Origin: Paramuribaculum sp.
GTDB taxonomy: Bacteria > Bacteroidota > Bacteroidia > Bacteroidales > Muribaculaceae
Assembly: GCA_029062075.1 (NCBI GenBank)
Contig: JAIDQW010000435.1
Span: 1-16,953, forward strand
Reading direction: 5' to 3'
DNA: 16,953 bases
Of this stretch, positions 9,509-16,423 are shown one piece after another. The number at the start of each line of letters is the position of its first letter. The first letter of the stretch is position 1. The position numbers and the translations under genes are program-made. Below the pieces are notes generated by a model. The model was not told the DNA's origin and ran no database searches. It was given only the letters and a program-made list of their open reading frames with translations.

Positions 9509-9573
9509 CTTTATTGTGGGTTATCGTGTATCCACACTCGGTGTTACCTCCCTAAAGTGCAGACAGCTATTGC

Positions 9574-12500
9574 TCAGAGTTTTATGGTTGTGAGTTTTTT
9601 GTCAACTATAACGGCATCCTGCATCTTGGAGTTGAAGGTTCCTTTCTGACGGGCTACGAAACGGATAATAAAGAGTGTTTCTGTTCCTGAAACATCATCT
9701 TTGTCACCGATATTCACGAATGTGGGATAGAGGGCTTTAACCCCATTGCTGTGCAATCTGTCATTGGTGAGATTTTCCATACCTTTCACGGCTGCAGGCT
9801 CTATTCCCGCAAACTCCCATTTCTGTTGGTCGTATGGTAAAGCGAAACTTATTGCGTTGACGCTTTCCATATCAATGCCTTTCACGGTTATACTCAGTGT
9901 ATCGCCTTTGGCAACAATGCCTTTGGGAACTTCCATTTCAATGGAACCGGCGAGGGGCTTTGCATAATCATTCGGCTCAACACCGTCATCAAGACGGGTT
10001 GCTACCACAGAGATATCGTATGCGTCAATCAGACAGTTTAAATTAATATAACCTGCGCTCACATAACTGAAATCGGAGTCAACTGTGCGCAGACCGGTGT
10101 AGTTGGTGTAGGACATTAGATCATTCTCATCAATCTTGCCATCATTGTTGATGTCACCGGGCAGATAACTTTCGGTTCCGGGTACTTTGAATACATATAT
10201 TTCTCTGCCGGAGCCGTAATTGCCGACACCTTCAGTGACAGACAGAAGGATATAGCGGGCAGTGGGGTGCTCGTTGAATATGAATGATTTAACATCACCG
10301 TTGCGTTTCCATGTGAATGAATCAACTTCAGTCCAGTTTTCTTTGTCCATGCTTACCGCAACACTCCCTTTGAGAATTGTGCCGTTGCCGCCATCCTGAC
10401 GTGGCAGGTAGTCAAAGCGGTCAAGAGTGTTGACACTCATCAGATCAATGGTTAGGTCAAAAGGTATTGCATTTGCGCGGTATTTGGTGTGCCAGGTGTC
10501 TCCGCTCTCTGCAAAGTCAAACAGACGGCTTACTCCGAATCCATCCTGAATAGGCACATTCACTTCGCCCTGAATGCCGCGGATTGCAAATTCAAGCGGA
10601 TTGTTTTTGGTGCGCGCGTTCACTTCTGTCCAGGGTGAAGCTCCATCGGCATTGACTGCCCGAATTTTAAATGAGTAGTCGTTTTCCGGGCTGAGGTCAT
10701 CAAACAGGAGTGAGTTTGAGCGGATATTGGTGTAATTGAGTCCGTTAAATTCAATTTCGTAATAGTCGGCATTCGGCACCGGGACCCAGGAGGGTGTGAG
10801 TGTGTAAGCCTCTATTGCCTCTGGTGCAATTTGGGTTATGGGTGCTGTGAGGGTACCGTGTGCACTCGCCATATTGCTGGAGGGCTCAAAAGTGAAGCCT
10901 TTCACCTCAACGTCAACTGAGTTTTTGGTAATATCAGTCTTGGCGATCTTAATCATCAGCTGTGCATTTTTCTTTATGCTGATTTTTGCCGCATCAGAGC
11001 CGGGTGTTGAGAATCGGTTGAGTTCTGGAGCCGGGTTGTAGTAATAAATATTATCGCTATTGTCAAACTGAGCTTGGCTCGACGCTTTTTTGAGAGCGAC
11101 TTTTGAATTGCCGATTTTGGCTGTAACAGCCTTCGGCTCAGAGGTTACATTTACTATAAGCTCTGTGCTCTGCTCCGGTACGAATCCCTCGAAGCCACCC
11201 TTTGTCGGTGCGATATATATATTAAGGAGTGATTTAGGCAGAACTGTAGATGTTACATTTGTGGTTGCGAAAGATTTTCCGTCAAGATAACTTTGGGTTG
11301 TGCCGTCATCATCATATAAGGTGAATTCCGACTTACCGTCGGGGTAGAACTCAAATATTCTGTTGGTGCGGTCAATCTGCATCGGATTATTATTGGGGTT
11401 CACCATTGGAATGATTGCACCGGCTCTAACAAATACAGGGAGTTTCCAGATGGGTGTGTTGAAACTGTTCAGCACCACATTTCCGGGATAGCTTTCTCCG
11501 GAGAAGTAGTCAATCCAGTTACCCTCGGGCAGATAGATACCATTTCTAATATCATTTCCGAGCGAATCGGCGGCGGTATTCTGGTAAATTGGTGCGACAA
11601 GGAAATCAGGACCGTAGAGGTACTGATAGCGGGTTGCGGCAGAATGGGTGTAATCATTGGGATAATCGAGGAACATCGCTCTGATAAGAGGCTTGCCGTC
11701 AACAGCTTCGCGGGCATAGGTGTAAGCGTATGGCATCAGCTGCGATTTGAGTTTCAGATAGTTGCGGTTGATGGACGCTGACGGTTCACCCAAAGCATGA
11801 GGATATTTTTCGTTTCTACCCCAGCCGTCCATGTTGAGCTGCATGGGTGAGAATGTTTTCCACTGGAAGTCTCTGATGTTTACAGCCGGATTTAGTCCGC
11901 CGAAAATACCGTCCATGTCGGAGGTGATATTGGGCTGTCCGCTGAGTCCGGATCCAATGTAGGTGGGAATATGGAAGCGGATATACTCCCATTCGCCACC
12001 GGTCTGATCGCCGCTCCAAACCCCTGCATAGCGCTGGGTGCCTGCCCATCCGTCAAGAGAAATGATGAATGGACGTGCGTCATTTCCATAGTAGGGCATG
12101 ATTTCGCCTACATCCGCAACACCGTTAAGCCCGAAAGAGTAGCCGTCGCCAACCCATGCAACATCTGTCTTGAGCACTCTCACTCCGGCATCACGCACCT
12201 CTTTTACTATATCACGCTGCAGCAGAGCGCTTACCTCCGGTTTCGGATGAAGATCGCTCTGAGTCCACAATCCGATTTCAACACCTTTTGAGCGGGCATA
12301 ATCGCCAAAATCCTTAAGGTTGGCGATATTTCCGTCTAAAGTCTCTGTCTGACCGTAGCCTGCACCATAGCCATCGTTGGGGAGCACCCATCCCAGTGGC
12401 ATGTCATGGGCGGCATATCTGTCAACGACAGCACGGGCGGAGAACTGATAATTGTTCTTTTCCCCGTTGAGTGATTCCTTTATTCCGCCATTATCGCGCT

Positions 12501-13425
12501 GGCTCTCTTTGTATCTTTTTCCGTCCTCAAAGAGTATTCCTTTTTCATCCTCTTTCCAATAATCGCGGTTGTAGGCGTTGAGATGACCCTCATAAAAGCC
12601 GAATTTTGGAAGAAGCACCGGGTTGCCGGTGAGCTGATAGAAATCATTGAGCAGTCCGGTGGGGGTAGGGCTTACCATTACGAATGCATCCAGATAATCG
12701 GTGTCATGTGTCAGCTTGACCGTACCCGGAGTTTCTGCTCCGAAATCATATTTGCCTTTGCCGAAGGTGTGGAACATAATGCCATAGCCATCGGTTGACC
12801 AAAAATAAGGTGTAGGTGATGCAACGCCACCGTCGGTCCAGCTGTTCTGGTTCTCAATCGCGATTGCGCGCCCTTTGTGAGAGAATCTGCCGTGCTGCAC
12901 TCCGCCGCCGTAAAAATATTCGCCCGGTTTCTCAGCGAGTGTCATCACCGTTTTTCCTTTTTCAAATCTCACAGGTGAAGTTTCGGCAACAACAGTTTTG
13001 CCGGTAGTTTTATCCACCACGCTCATGGTTGTTTTATCCTTGTTCCACTCCACCGCGATTTTTGGCGTTGAAACGGTAATCTTACCGTTGCTTTCGGCTA
13101 TATCAATATTTCCGGTGTGTTTTCTCGGGTTTTTCACGAGAATGTCGGCGGGCGGTGTAGCGACGGGATTTCGCAATATGCCGCCGTTGTCATCGCGGAA
13201 AAGACGGAAGATATTGTCGCCGTAAAAGTCCATGGCGATTCTTTTCCCGTCGGACAGTTTCAGTTCAACAGTTGTGGGGTTGATACGGGTAGCCCCTGTA
13301 ATGCTAACGGTGTTCTGAGTGCTTTGCTCGGTAGCAATTCCTGCTCCGGAATTGGTCGCACTTGCCGTTGCGGTGGCTAAAGCAATAGCTCCTAGCGCGC
13401 AAAGATAGTATCTGGAGGATTTCAT
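9574..13425 (-). CDS. Secreted multi-domain GH31 glycosidase, possibly alpha-N-acetylgalactosaminidase
   Basis: The 1283-residue protein has a Sec signal peptide (1 to about 23, ending TASA; no lipobox). A GH31 N-terminal beta-sandwich (about 40-265) and a catalytic (beta/alpha)8 barrel (about 270-610) follow. The likely nucleophile is Asp421 in VLKTDVAW and the acid/base Asp473 in WSGDQTGG. Then come beta domains (about 610-840), a fibronectin type III domain (about 862-940), an F5/8-type C/CBM32-like domain (about 945-1080), a dockerin-like segment (about 1088-1146, first calcium loop DINNDGKIDEND, second degenerate), and a cohesin-like beta domain to the end. Barrel segments such as LDGWAGTQRYAG and TYIGSGLSGQPN recall GH31 enzymes known to cleave alpha-linked GalNAc (subfamily 18 by memory); alpha-glucosidase or alpha-galactosidase activity is not excluded. 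It is probably periplasmic or surface-exposed. No SusC/SusD or regulator gene is near. It follows queC after 58 bases without a visible terminator, and ends at the terminator at 9452-9508. Confidence 0.9.
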   Translation of the reverse strand: MKSSRYYLCALGAIALATATASATNSGAGIATEQSTQNTVSITGATRINPTTVELKLSDGKRIAMDFYGDNIFRLFRDDNGGILRNPVATPPADILVKNPRKHTGNIDIAESNGKITVSTPKIAVEWNKDKTTMSVVDKTTGKTVVAETSPVRFEKGKTVMTLAEKPGEYFYGGGVQHGRFSHKGRAIAIENQNSWTDGGVASPTPYFWSTDGYGIMFHTFGKGKYDFGAETPGTVKLTHDTDYLDAFVMVSPTPTGLLNDFYQLTGNPVLLPKFGFYEGHLNAYNRDYWKEDEKGILFEDGKRYKESQRDNGGIKESLNGEKNNYQFSARAVVDRYAAHDMPLGWVLPNDGYGAGYGQTETLDGNIANLKDFGDYARSKGVEIGLWTQSDLHPKPEVSALLQRDIVKEVRDAGVRVLKTDVAWVGDGYSFGLNGVADVGEIMPYYGNDARPFIISLDGWAGTQRYAGVWSGDQTGGEWEYIRFHIPTYIGSGLSGQPNITSDMDGIFGGLNPAVNIRDFQWKTFSPMQLNMDGWGRNEKYPHALGEPSASINRNYLKLKSQLMPYAYTYAREAVDGKPLIRAMFLDYPNDYTHSAATRYQYLYGPDFLVAPIYQNTAADSLGNDIRNGIYLPEGNWIDYFSGESYPGNVVLNSFNTPIWKLPVFVRAGAIIPMVNPNNNPMQIDRTNRIFEFYPDGKSEFTLYDDDGTTQSYLDGKSFATTNVTSTVLPKSLLNIYIAPTKGGFEGFVPEQSTELIVNVTSEPKAVTAKIGNSKVALKKASSQAQFDNSDNIYYYNPAPELNRFSTPGSDAAKISIKKNAQLMIKIAKTDITKNSVDVEVKGFTFEPSSNMASAHGTLTAPITQIAPEAIEAYTLTPSWVPVPNADYYEIEFNGLNYTNIRSNSLLFDDLSPENDYSFKIRAVNADGASPWTEVNARTKNNPLEFAIRGIQGEVNVPIQDGFGVSRLFDFAESGDTWHTKYRANAIPFDLTIDLMSVNTLDRFDYLPRQDGGNGTILKGSVAVSMDKENWTEVDSFTWKRNGDVKSFIFNEHPTARYILLSVTEGVGNYGSGREIYVFKVPGTESYLPGDINNDGKIDENDLMSYTNYTGLRTVDSDFSYVSAGYINLNCLIDAYDISVVATRLDDGVEPNDYAKPLAGSIEMEVPKGIVAKGDTLSITVKGIDMESVNAISFALPYDQQKWEFAGIEPAAVKGMENLTNDRLHSNGVKALYPTFVNIGDKDDVSGTETLFIIRFVARQKGTFNSKMQDAVIVDKKLTTIKL

Positions 13426-13483
13426 AATATGATTGGGTTATTGAATTTATTTTGGTAAATATATGGAAATGGGTAGATGGGGA

Positions 13484-14125
13484 CTATTCGCAATCAATTC
13501 CGGCAGCATCAAGTGCTTGACGACGCTCTATGCATGTGGCGCACTTGCCGCAGTGGGTTTCTCCTCCTTTGTAGCAGGAGTAGGTGTGCGAGTAGTCAAC
13601 TCCGAGGCTTTTACCGCGCATGGCTATCTCAGCTTTAGTGATGCCGGTATAGGGTGCCACCAAGGTTATGTGTGCGTAAGTGCCAGCCTGAATCGCGCCG
13701 TTCATTGCCTCCACAAATTCAGGGCGGCAGTCGGGATACACGGTATGATCTCCTCCATGGTTTGCCATCATTACCTTTTTGAGTCCGCGACTTTCGGCAA
13801 GTCCTGCGGCAACAGACAGCATTATGCCGTTGCGGAATGGCACTACGGTAGATGCCATGTTTGAATTCTCATACCGTCCCTCCGGCACAGCGTCCGCCCC
13901 TTCAAAGAGCGAGCTTTTGAAGTATTGTCCCATAAAGGCAAGGTCAAGCTCAATGAAATCCACACCGGCACGGCGGCATTGCTCTCTGGCACAATCGCTT
14001 TCGCGAATGTTTTGTTTAGCACCGTAATTGAAATGAACAGCGAGTGCTATGGAGTCTTTATATTCATGTAGCAGAGTGGTGGAGTCCATTCCTCCGGATA
14101 AAATCAGTAATGTATCTTTTTCCAT
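13484..14125 (-). CDS. queC: 7-cyano-7-deazaguanine (preQ0) synthase QueC
   Basis: QueC converts 7-carboxy-7-deazaguanine, ammonia and ATP to preQ0 in the queuosine pathway, which modifies the wobble base of GUN-decoding tRNAs. The 213-residue protein is of normal length. It has the ATP-pyrophosphatase loop SGGMDS (10-15), conserved RNGIML (98-103) and HGGDHTVYPDCR (123-134) stretches, and a zinc site near the C-terminus: Cys184, Cys192, Cys195 and Cys198 (the HCGKCATC cluster). The other genes of the pathway (queD, queE, queF) are not in the window. The gene has its own -7 box at 14164-14171 and diverges from trmB, another tRNA-modification gene. The GH31 gene follows 58 bases later on the same strand; their functions seem unrelated. 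Confidence 0.97.
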   Translation of the reverse strand: MEKDTLLILSGGMDSTTLLHEYKDSIALAVHFNYGAKQNIRESDCAREQCRRAGVDFIELDLAFMGQYFKSSLFEGADAVPEGRYENSNMASTVVPFRNGIMLSVAAGLAESRGLKKVMMANHGGDHTVYPDCRPEFVEAMNGAIQAGTYAHITLVAPYTGITKAEIAMRGKSLGVDYSHTYSCYKGGETHCGKCATCIERRQALDAAGIDCE

Positions 14126-14149
14126 AGGGGATTCAGATTGGTAAAGTGG

Positions 14150-14180
14150 TTTGTTATACGTTGCAAAAATAGTAACTTTG
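14150..14180 (+). promoter_or_regulatory. Bacteroidetes-type promoter for trmB-mrp
   Basis: TTTG at 14150-14153 is followed after 19 bases by TAACTTTG at 14173-14180, so both boxes match the consensus. The -7 box ends only 4 bases before the trmB ATG at 14185. Transcription should therefore begin at or very near the start codon, giving a leaderless or nearly leaderless mRNA. Confidence 0.8.
14164..14171 (-). promoter_or_regulatory. -7 promoter box for queC
   Basis: TATTTTTG read on the minus strand matches TAnnTTTG. Transcription would start near 14157, giving a leader of about 32 bases before the queC ATG. The expected -33 box falls inside the trmB coding start and is not a clear TTTG. One base separates this box from the opposing trmB -7 box, so the pair reads CAAAAATAGTAACTTTG, a palindrome in its conserved positions. 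Confidence 0.6.
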
Positions 14181-14184
14181 TGGC

Positions 14185-14985
14185 ATGGGTAAGAATAAAT
14201 TGAAAAAATTCAGCGAAATGGAGACAATGGATTTTGTTCTCCAGTATCCTTTTGGTGTGCTTCAGCGCGAAGGGTTTCCCTTTCGCGGCAAGTGGCACAG
14301 TGATTTTTTTCACAACGATAATCCTATTGTTCTTGAACTCGGATGCGGCAAGGGTGAATACACTGTCGGACTTGCGCGCAGATACCCCGATAAGAACTTT
14401 ATTGGCATAGACATAAAGGGAGCGCGAATGTGGACAGGTGCCTGCGCCGCCCGTGACGAGGGTCTCGGCAATGTGGCTTTTCTGCGCACGGATATTGAGC
14501 TTCTCGACCGCTTTTTTGCTCAGGGAGAGGTTGCCGAGATATGGATAACGTTCCCTGACCCTCAGATGAAGAAGGTGAGGAAACGTCTTACCGGAACCCG
14601 TTTTCTCGAACTCTATCGCAAAGTGCTTGCTCCCGGCGGAATTATCAATCTCAAGACCGACAGCCCGTTTCTCTATACATATACCCGCATCATGGCGAAG
14701 CATAATGCTCTTGAACTGCTTGCCGATACAAGCGATCTCTATGGTGAGGGCAGAGATACCGCTACCGAGATTTTAGGTATCCGCACCTACTATGAGCAGC
14801 AGTGGCTTGACCGCGGACTCACCATAAAATATCTCTCTTTCCGCTTGCCGGAGTCGGTTTTGCTCACTGAGCCGGAGGTGGATATTGAATTTGATACTTA
14901 CAGGAGTTTCTCACGTGGCGAGCTCCAGCATTCCGCCCTGCGAGAGGCGGCAGTAAAACCGAAGGATTTAAATAAAGAAGCATAG
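14185..14985 (+). CDS. trmB: tRNA (guanine-46-N7)-methyltransferase
   Basis: TrmB uses S-adenosylmethionine to make m7G at position 46 in the variable loop of many tRNAs. The 266-residue protein is a class I Rossmann methyltransferase with the SAM motif [10 protein letters not shown] (51-60), the acidic GIDIKGAR stretch (74-81), the TrmB hallmark TFPDPQMKK (122-130), and [10 protein letters not shown] (158-167), which matches the family's substrate loop. The first residues MGKNKLKKF match the way I recall Bacteroides TrmB starting, which supports the ATG at 14185 even though it lies only 4 bases beyond the promoter's -7 box. mrp starts 2 bases after the stop, so the two genes form an operon. 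Confidence 0.96.
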   Translation: MGKNKLKKFSEMETMDFVLQYPFGVLQREGFPFRGKWHSDFFHNDNPIVLELGCGKGEYTVGLARRYPDKNFIGIDIKGARMWTGACAARDEGLGNVAFLRTDIELLDRFFAQGEVAEIWITFPDPQMKKVRKRLTGTRFLELYRKVLAPGGIINLKTDSPFLYTYTRIMAKHNALELLADTSDLYGEGRDTATEILGIRTYYEQQWLDRGLTIKYLSFRLPESVLLTEPEVDIEFDTYRSFSRGELQHSALREAAVKPKDLNKEA

Positions 14986-14987
14986 AT

Positions 14988-16094
14988 ATGGAATCAAGAC
15001 TTTACCCTAACCTCATATTGGATGCACTCAAAAATGTGCGTTATCCCGGAAATGGTAAGAATATAGTGGAACTCGGCATGATTGCCGACGATATAAGAAT
15101 CGACGGCAAAAAAGTCAGTTTCAGCATAGTGTTCGACAAACCGACTGATCCGTTTGCCAAATCTGTTGTCAAGGCGGCTGAGGTCGCGCTCAAAACATAT
15201 ATTGATGAGAGTGTGGAGCCGACAGTAAATGCCGTTTTTGCAAAACCGCAACAGGTGGAATCGAAATTGTTGCCCGGGGTTAAAAATATTATTGGTGTGA
15301 GCAGCGGCAAGGGGGGAGTAGGAAAAAGTACCGTTGCATCAAATCTCGCTGTGGCTCTCGCGCGCGAAGGATATAAGGTGGGATTGCTTGACGCCGATAT
15401 TTTCGGTCCAAGCGTCCCCAAGATGTTTGGCGTAGAGGATGAGCAGGTGTATATGCATGAGGTTGATAACCGTCCGCTGATTATTCCACTCGAGAAATAT
15501 GGAGTGAAGATTCTGAGCATCGGATTCCTCGTAGATAAAAACAGCGCCGTGCTATGGCGCGGCGGGATGGCGAGCAATGCCCTCCGTCAGCTTATAGCCG
15601 AGGCGGACTGGGGCGAACTTGATTATTTCCTCATTGATATGCCTCCCGGAACAAGTGATATTCACCTTACCCTGGTGCAAAGTCTCGCAATCACGGGAGT
15701 GGTGGTTGTAACTACTCCTCAGGAAGTTGCGCTCGCCGATGCCCGCAAAGGTATTTCAATGTTTGTGGGTGACAAGGTGAATGTGCCGGTGCTTGGACTC
15801 GTTGAAAATATGGCGTGGTTCACTCCCGAAAAGCATCCGGATGAGAAATACTACATATTCGGTCGCGAAGGTGGATGCAAACTTGCTAAGGAGGCAGGTG
15901 TTCCGCTCCTTGCTCAGATTCCGCTTGTTGGCAGCGTGTGTGAAGGCGGTGATAACGGTACACCCATAGCACTTGAGTCTGACAGCATCACGGCTCATGC
16001 GTTCGATCATCTTGCTCACGAAGTAATTGATGCGGTAGAAAAGAGAAATAATTCACTGCCTCCCACGCAGAAAGTAGATGTTTCCCGACACTGA
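14988..16094 (+). CDS. mrp: Mrp/NBP35-family P-loop ATPase (ApbC-like)
   Basis: Mrp/ApbC proteins are cytosolic ATPases that carry or help deliver Fe-S clusters. The 368-residue protein has an N-terminal MIP18/DUF59-like domain (about 5-85), somewhat degenerate around NIVELGMI, then a SIMIBI-class ATPase domain. The deviant Walker A is SGKGGVGKS (106-114), followed by LLDADIFGPS (133-142), WRGGMASNA (190-198) and the Walker B-like LIDMPPGTSD (215-224). Where many Mrp proteins have a CxxC that holds a bridging cluster, this one reads ENMAWFTPEKHPDEKYYIFG (273-292) without cysteine. The only cysteines in the protein are Cys297 and Cys318. I recall Bacteroidales relatives being alike, so it may be a lineage trait. 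It is co-transcribed with trmB. No intrinsic terminator is seen after the stop codon. Confidence 0.93.
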   Translation: MESRLYPNLILDALKNVRYPGNGKNIVELGMIADDIRIDGKKVSFSIVFDKPTDPFAKSVVKAAEVALKTYIDESVEPTVNAVFAKPQQVESKLLPGVKNIIGVSSGKGGVGKSTVASNLAVALAREGYKVGLLDADIFGPSVPKMFGVEDEQVYMHEVDNRPLIIPLEKYGVKILSIGFLVDKNSAVLWRGGMASNALRQLIAEADWGELDYFLIDMPPGTSDIHLTLVQSLAITGVVVVTTPQEVALADARKGISMFVGDKVNVPVLGLVENMAWFTPEKHPDEKYYIFGREGGCKLAKEAGVPLLAQIPLVGSVCEGGDNGTPIALESDSITAHAFDHLAHEVIDAVEKRNNSLPPTQKVDVSRH

Positions 16095-16119
16095 TTAAAC
16101 CGGCACATCAGGCGGGGCA

Positions 16120-16176
16120 AGCTCCGCAGGAGTGCTCCTGTGCGTAACCCCAGCCAAGCAAAGCGCAGGCTCGGGG
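16120..16176. repeat. 57-base dispersed hairpin repeat, copy 2
   Basis: It has the same order as the element at 9224-9280: AGCTCCGCAGGAG, a variable middle, the CCCC-AGCC arm (16048+100 to 16155), the segment AAGCAAAGCGCA, then GGCT and GGGG with one extra C between them. AGCC/GGCT and CCCC/GGGG pair around that bulge. Inside the variable middle CAGGA (16127-16131) pairs with TCCTG (16136-16140). The copy starts 26 bases after the mrp stop codon. Confidence 0.72.
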
Positions 16177-16190
16177 GTGGGGCATCCCCG

Positions 16191-16262
16191 AATCCTCCGA
16201 ATCCTCCGAATCCTCCGAGATCTCCGAAATTTCTGAATTTTCGGAAAATTCCGATATCTCCG
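16191..16262. repeat. 9-base tandem repeat, about eight units
   Basis: Three perfect copies of AATCCTCCG (16191-16217) are followed in the same 9-base register by AGATCTCCG, AAATTTCTG, AATTTTCGG, AAAATTCCG and ATATCTCCG, which drift but mostly keep the CCG or CGG end. TCCGAAA (16223-16229) can pair with TTTCGGA (16239-16245). It looks like a decaying slippage repeat. No role is apparent. Confidence 0.7.
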
Positions 16263-16304
16263 ACTCTCGACTAACTGACTAATTCCTAACGACTTGTATA
16301 GTAT

Positions 16305-16357
16305 TGTAACAACCCTGTAACGGATTTAACTTCTGTTAACTTTATAATTCTTGCAAC
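16305..16357 (+). promoter_or_regulatory. Row of TGTAAC-like boxes upstream of the sigma factor gene
   Basis: Similar boxes begin at 16305 (TGTAAC), 16316 (TGTAACGGAT), 16334 (TGTTAAC) and 16352 (TGCAACGGAT). The last three start exactly 18 bases apart, and the last overlaps the -33 region of the promoter. They may be activator sites or -35 elements for an ECF sigma factor, but no match to a proven site is claimed. Confidence 0.35.
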
Positions 16358-16379
16358 GGATATTTTTGCTCTACCTTTG
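16350..16379 (+). promoter_or_regulatory. Promoter for the ECF sigma factor gene
   Basis: TACCTTTG at 16372-16379 is a full TAnnTTTG match; CTTG at 16350-16353, 18 bases upstream, is the best -33 candidate. A second TAnnTTTG match, TATTTTTG at 16361-16368, overlaps the same region but has no -33 partner. Transcription from the first would begin near 16386. The leader is A/C-rich and unstructured with no Shine-Dalgarno, a form common in well-translated Bacteroidetes genes. Confidence 0.6.
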
Positions 16380-16423
16380 CATCATCAAACAAAACAAACT
16401 GCTAACAACTAAAACTTACAACG

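Larger units (their letters stand above)
9065..9573. other. Gene-free region between polA and the GH31 gene
   Basis: I see no credible gene in these 509 bases. The part next to polA (9065-9110) is A/T-rich and must hold the polA promoter; the best candidate -7 box (minus-strand TACCTTAG, about 9084-9091) has one mismatch and no clear -33 box. Bases 9121-9440 are packed with inverted repeats, listed separately. Bases 9452-9508 form the terminator of the GH31 gene. The 65 bases from there to the GH31 stop codon show nothing I recognise. A 74-codon open frame across the repeats is not believable as a gene. Confidence 0.8.
16095..16423. other. Gene-free region between mrp and the sigma factor gene
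   Basis: These 329 bases contain no credible gene. In order they hold the second copy of the 57-base hairpin repeat (16120-16176), a short GGGG-CAT-CCCC hairpin (about 16180-16189), a 9-base tandem repeat (16191-16262), a row of TGTAAC-type boxes (16305-16357), the promoter of the sigma factor gene, and an A/C-rich leader of about 38 bases. No T-run terminator for trmB-mrp was found; the hairpin repeat could stand in for one, but that is a guess. Confidence 0.75.

Noticed and set aside
13426..13483. A promoter for the GH31 gene in the queC-GH31 gap
   Set aside because: The best candidate (minus-strand TATATTTA) misses the final G of TAnnTTTG and has no TTTG at the right distance. Read-through from queC is at least as likely.
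16127..16140. CAGGA/TCCTG hairpin after mrp as an intrinsic terminator
   Set aside because: The stem is only 5 base pairs and no T run follows. It is better explained as part of the dispersed repeat.
16191..16262. The short tandem repeat as a CRISPR array
   Set aside because: Units are 9 bases with no unique spacers, and no cas genes are present.
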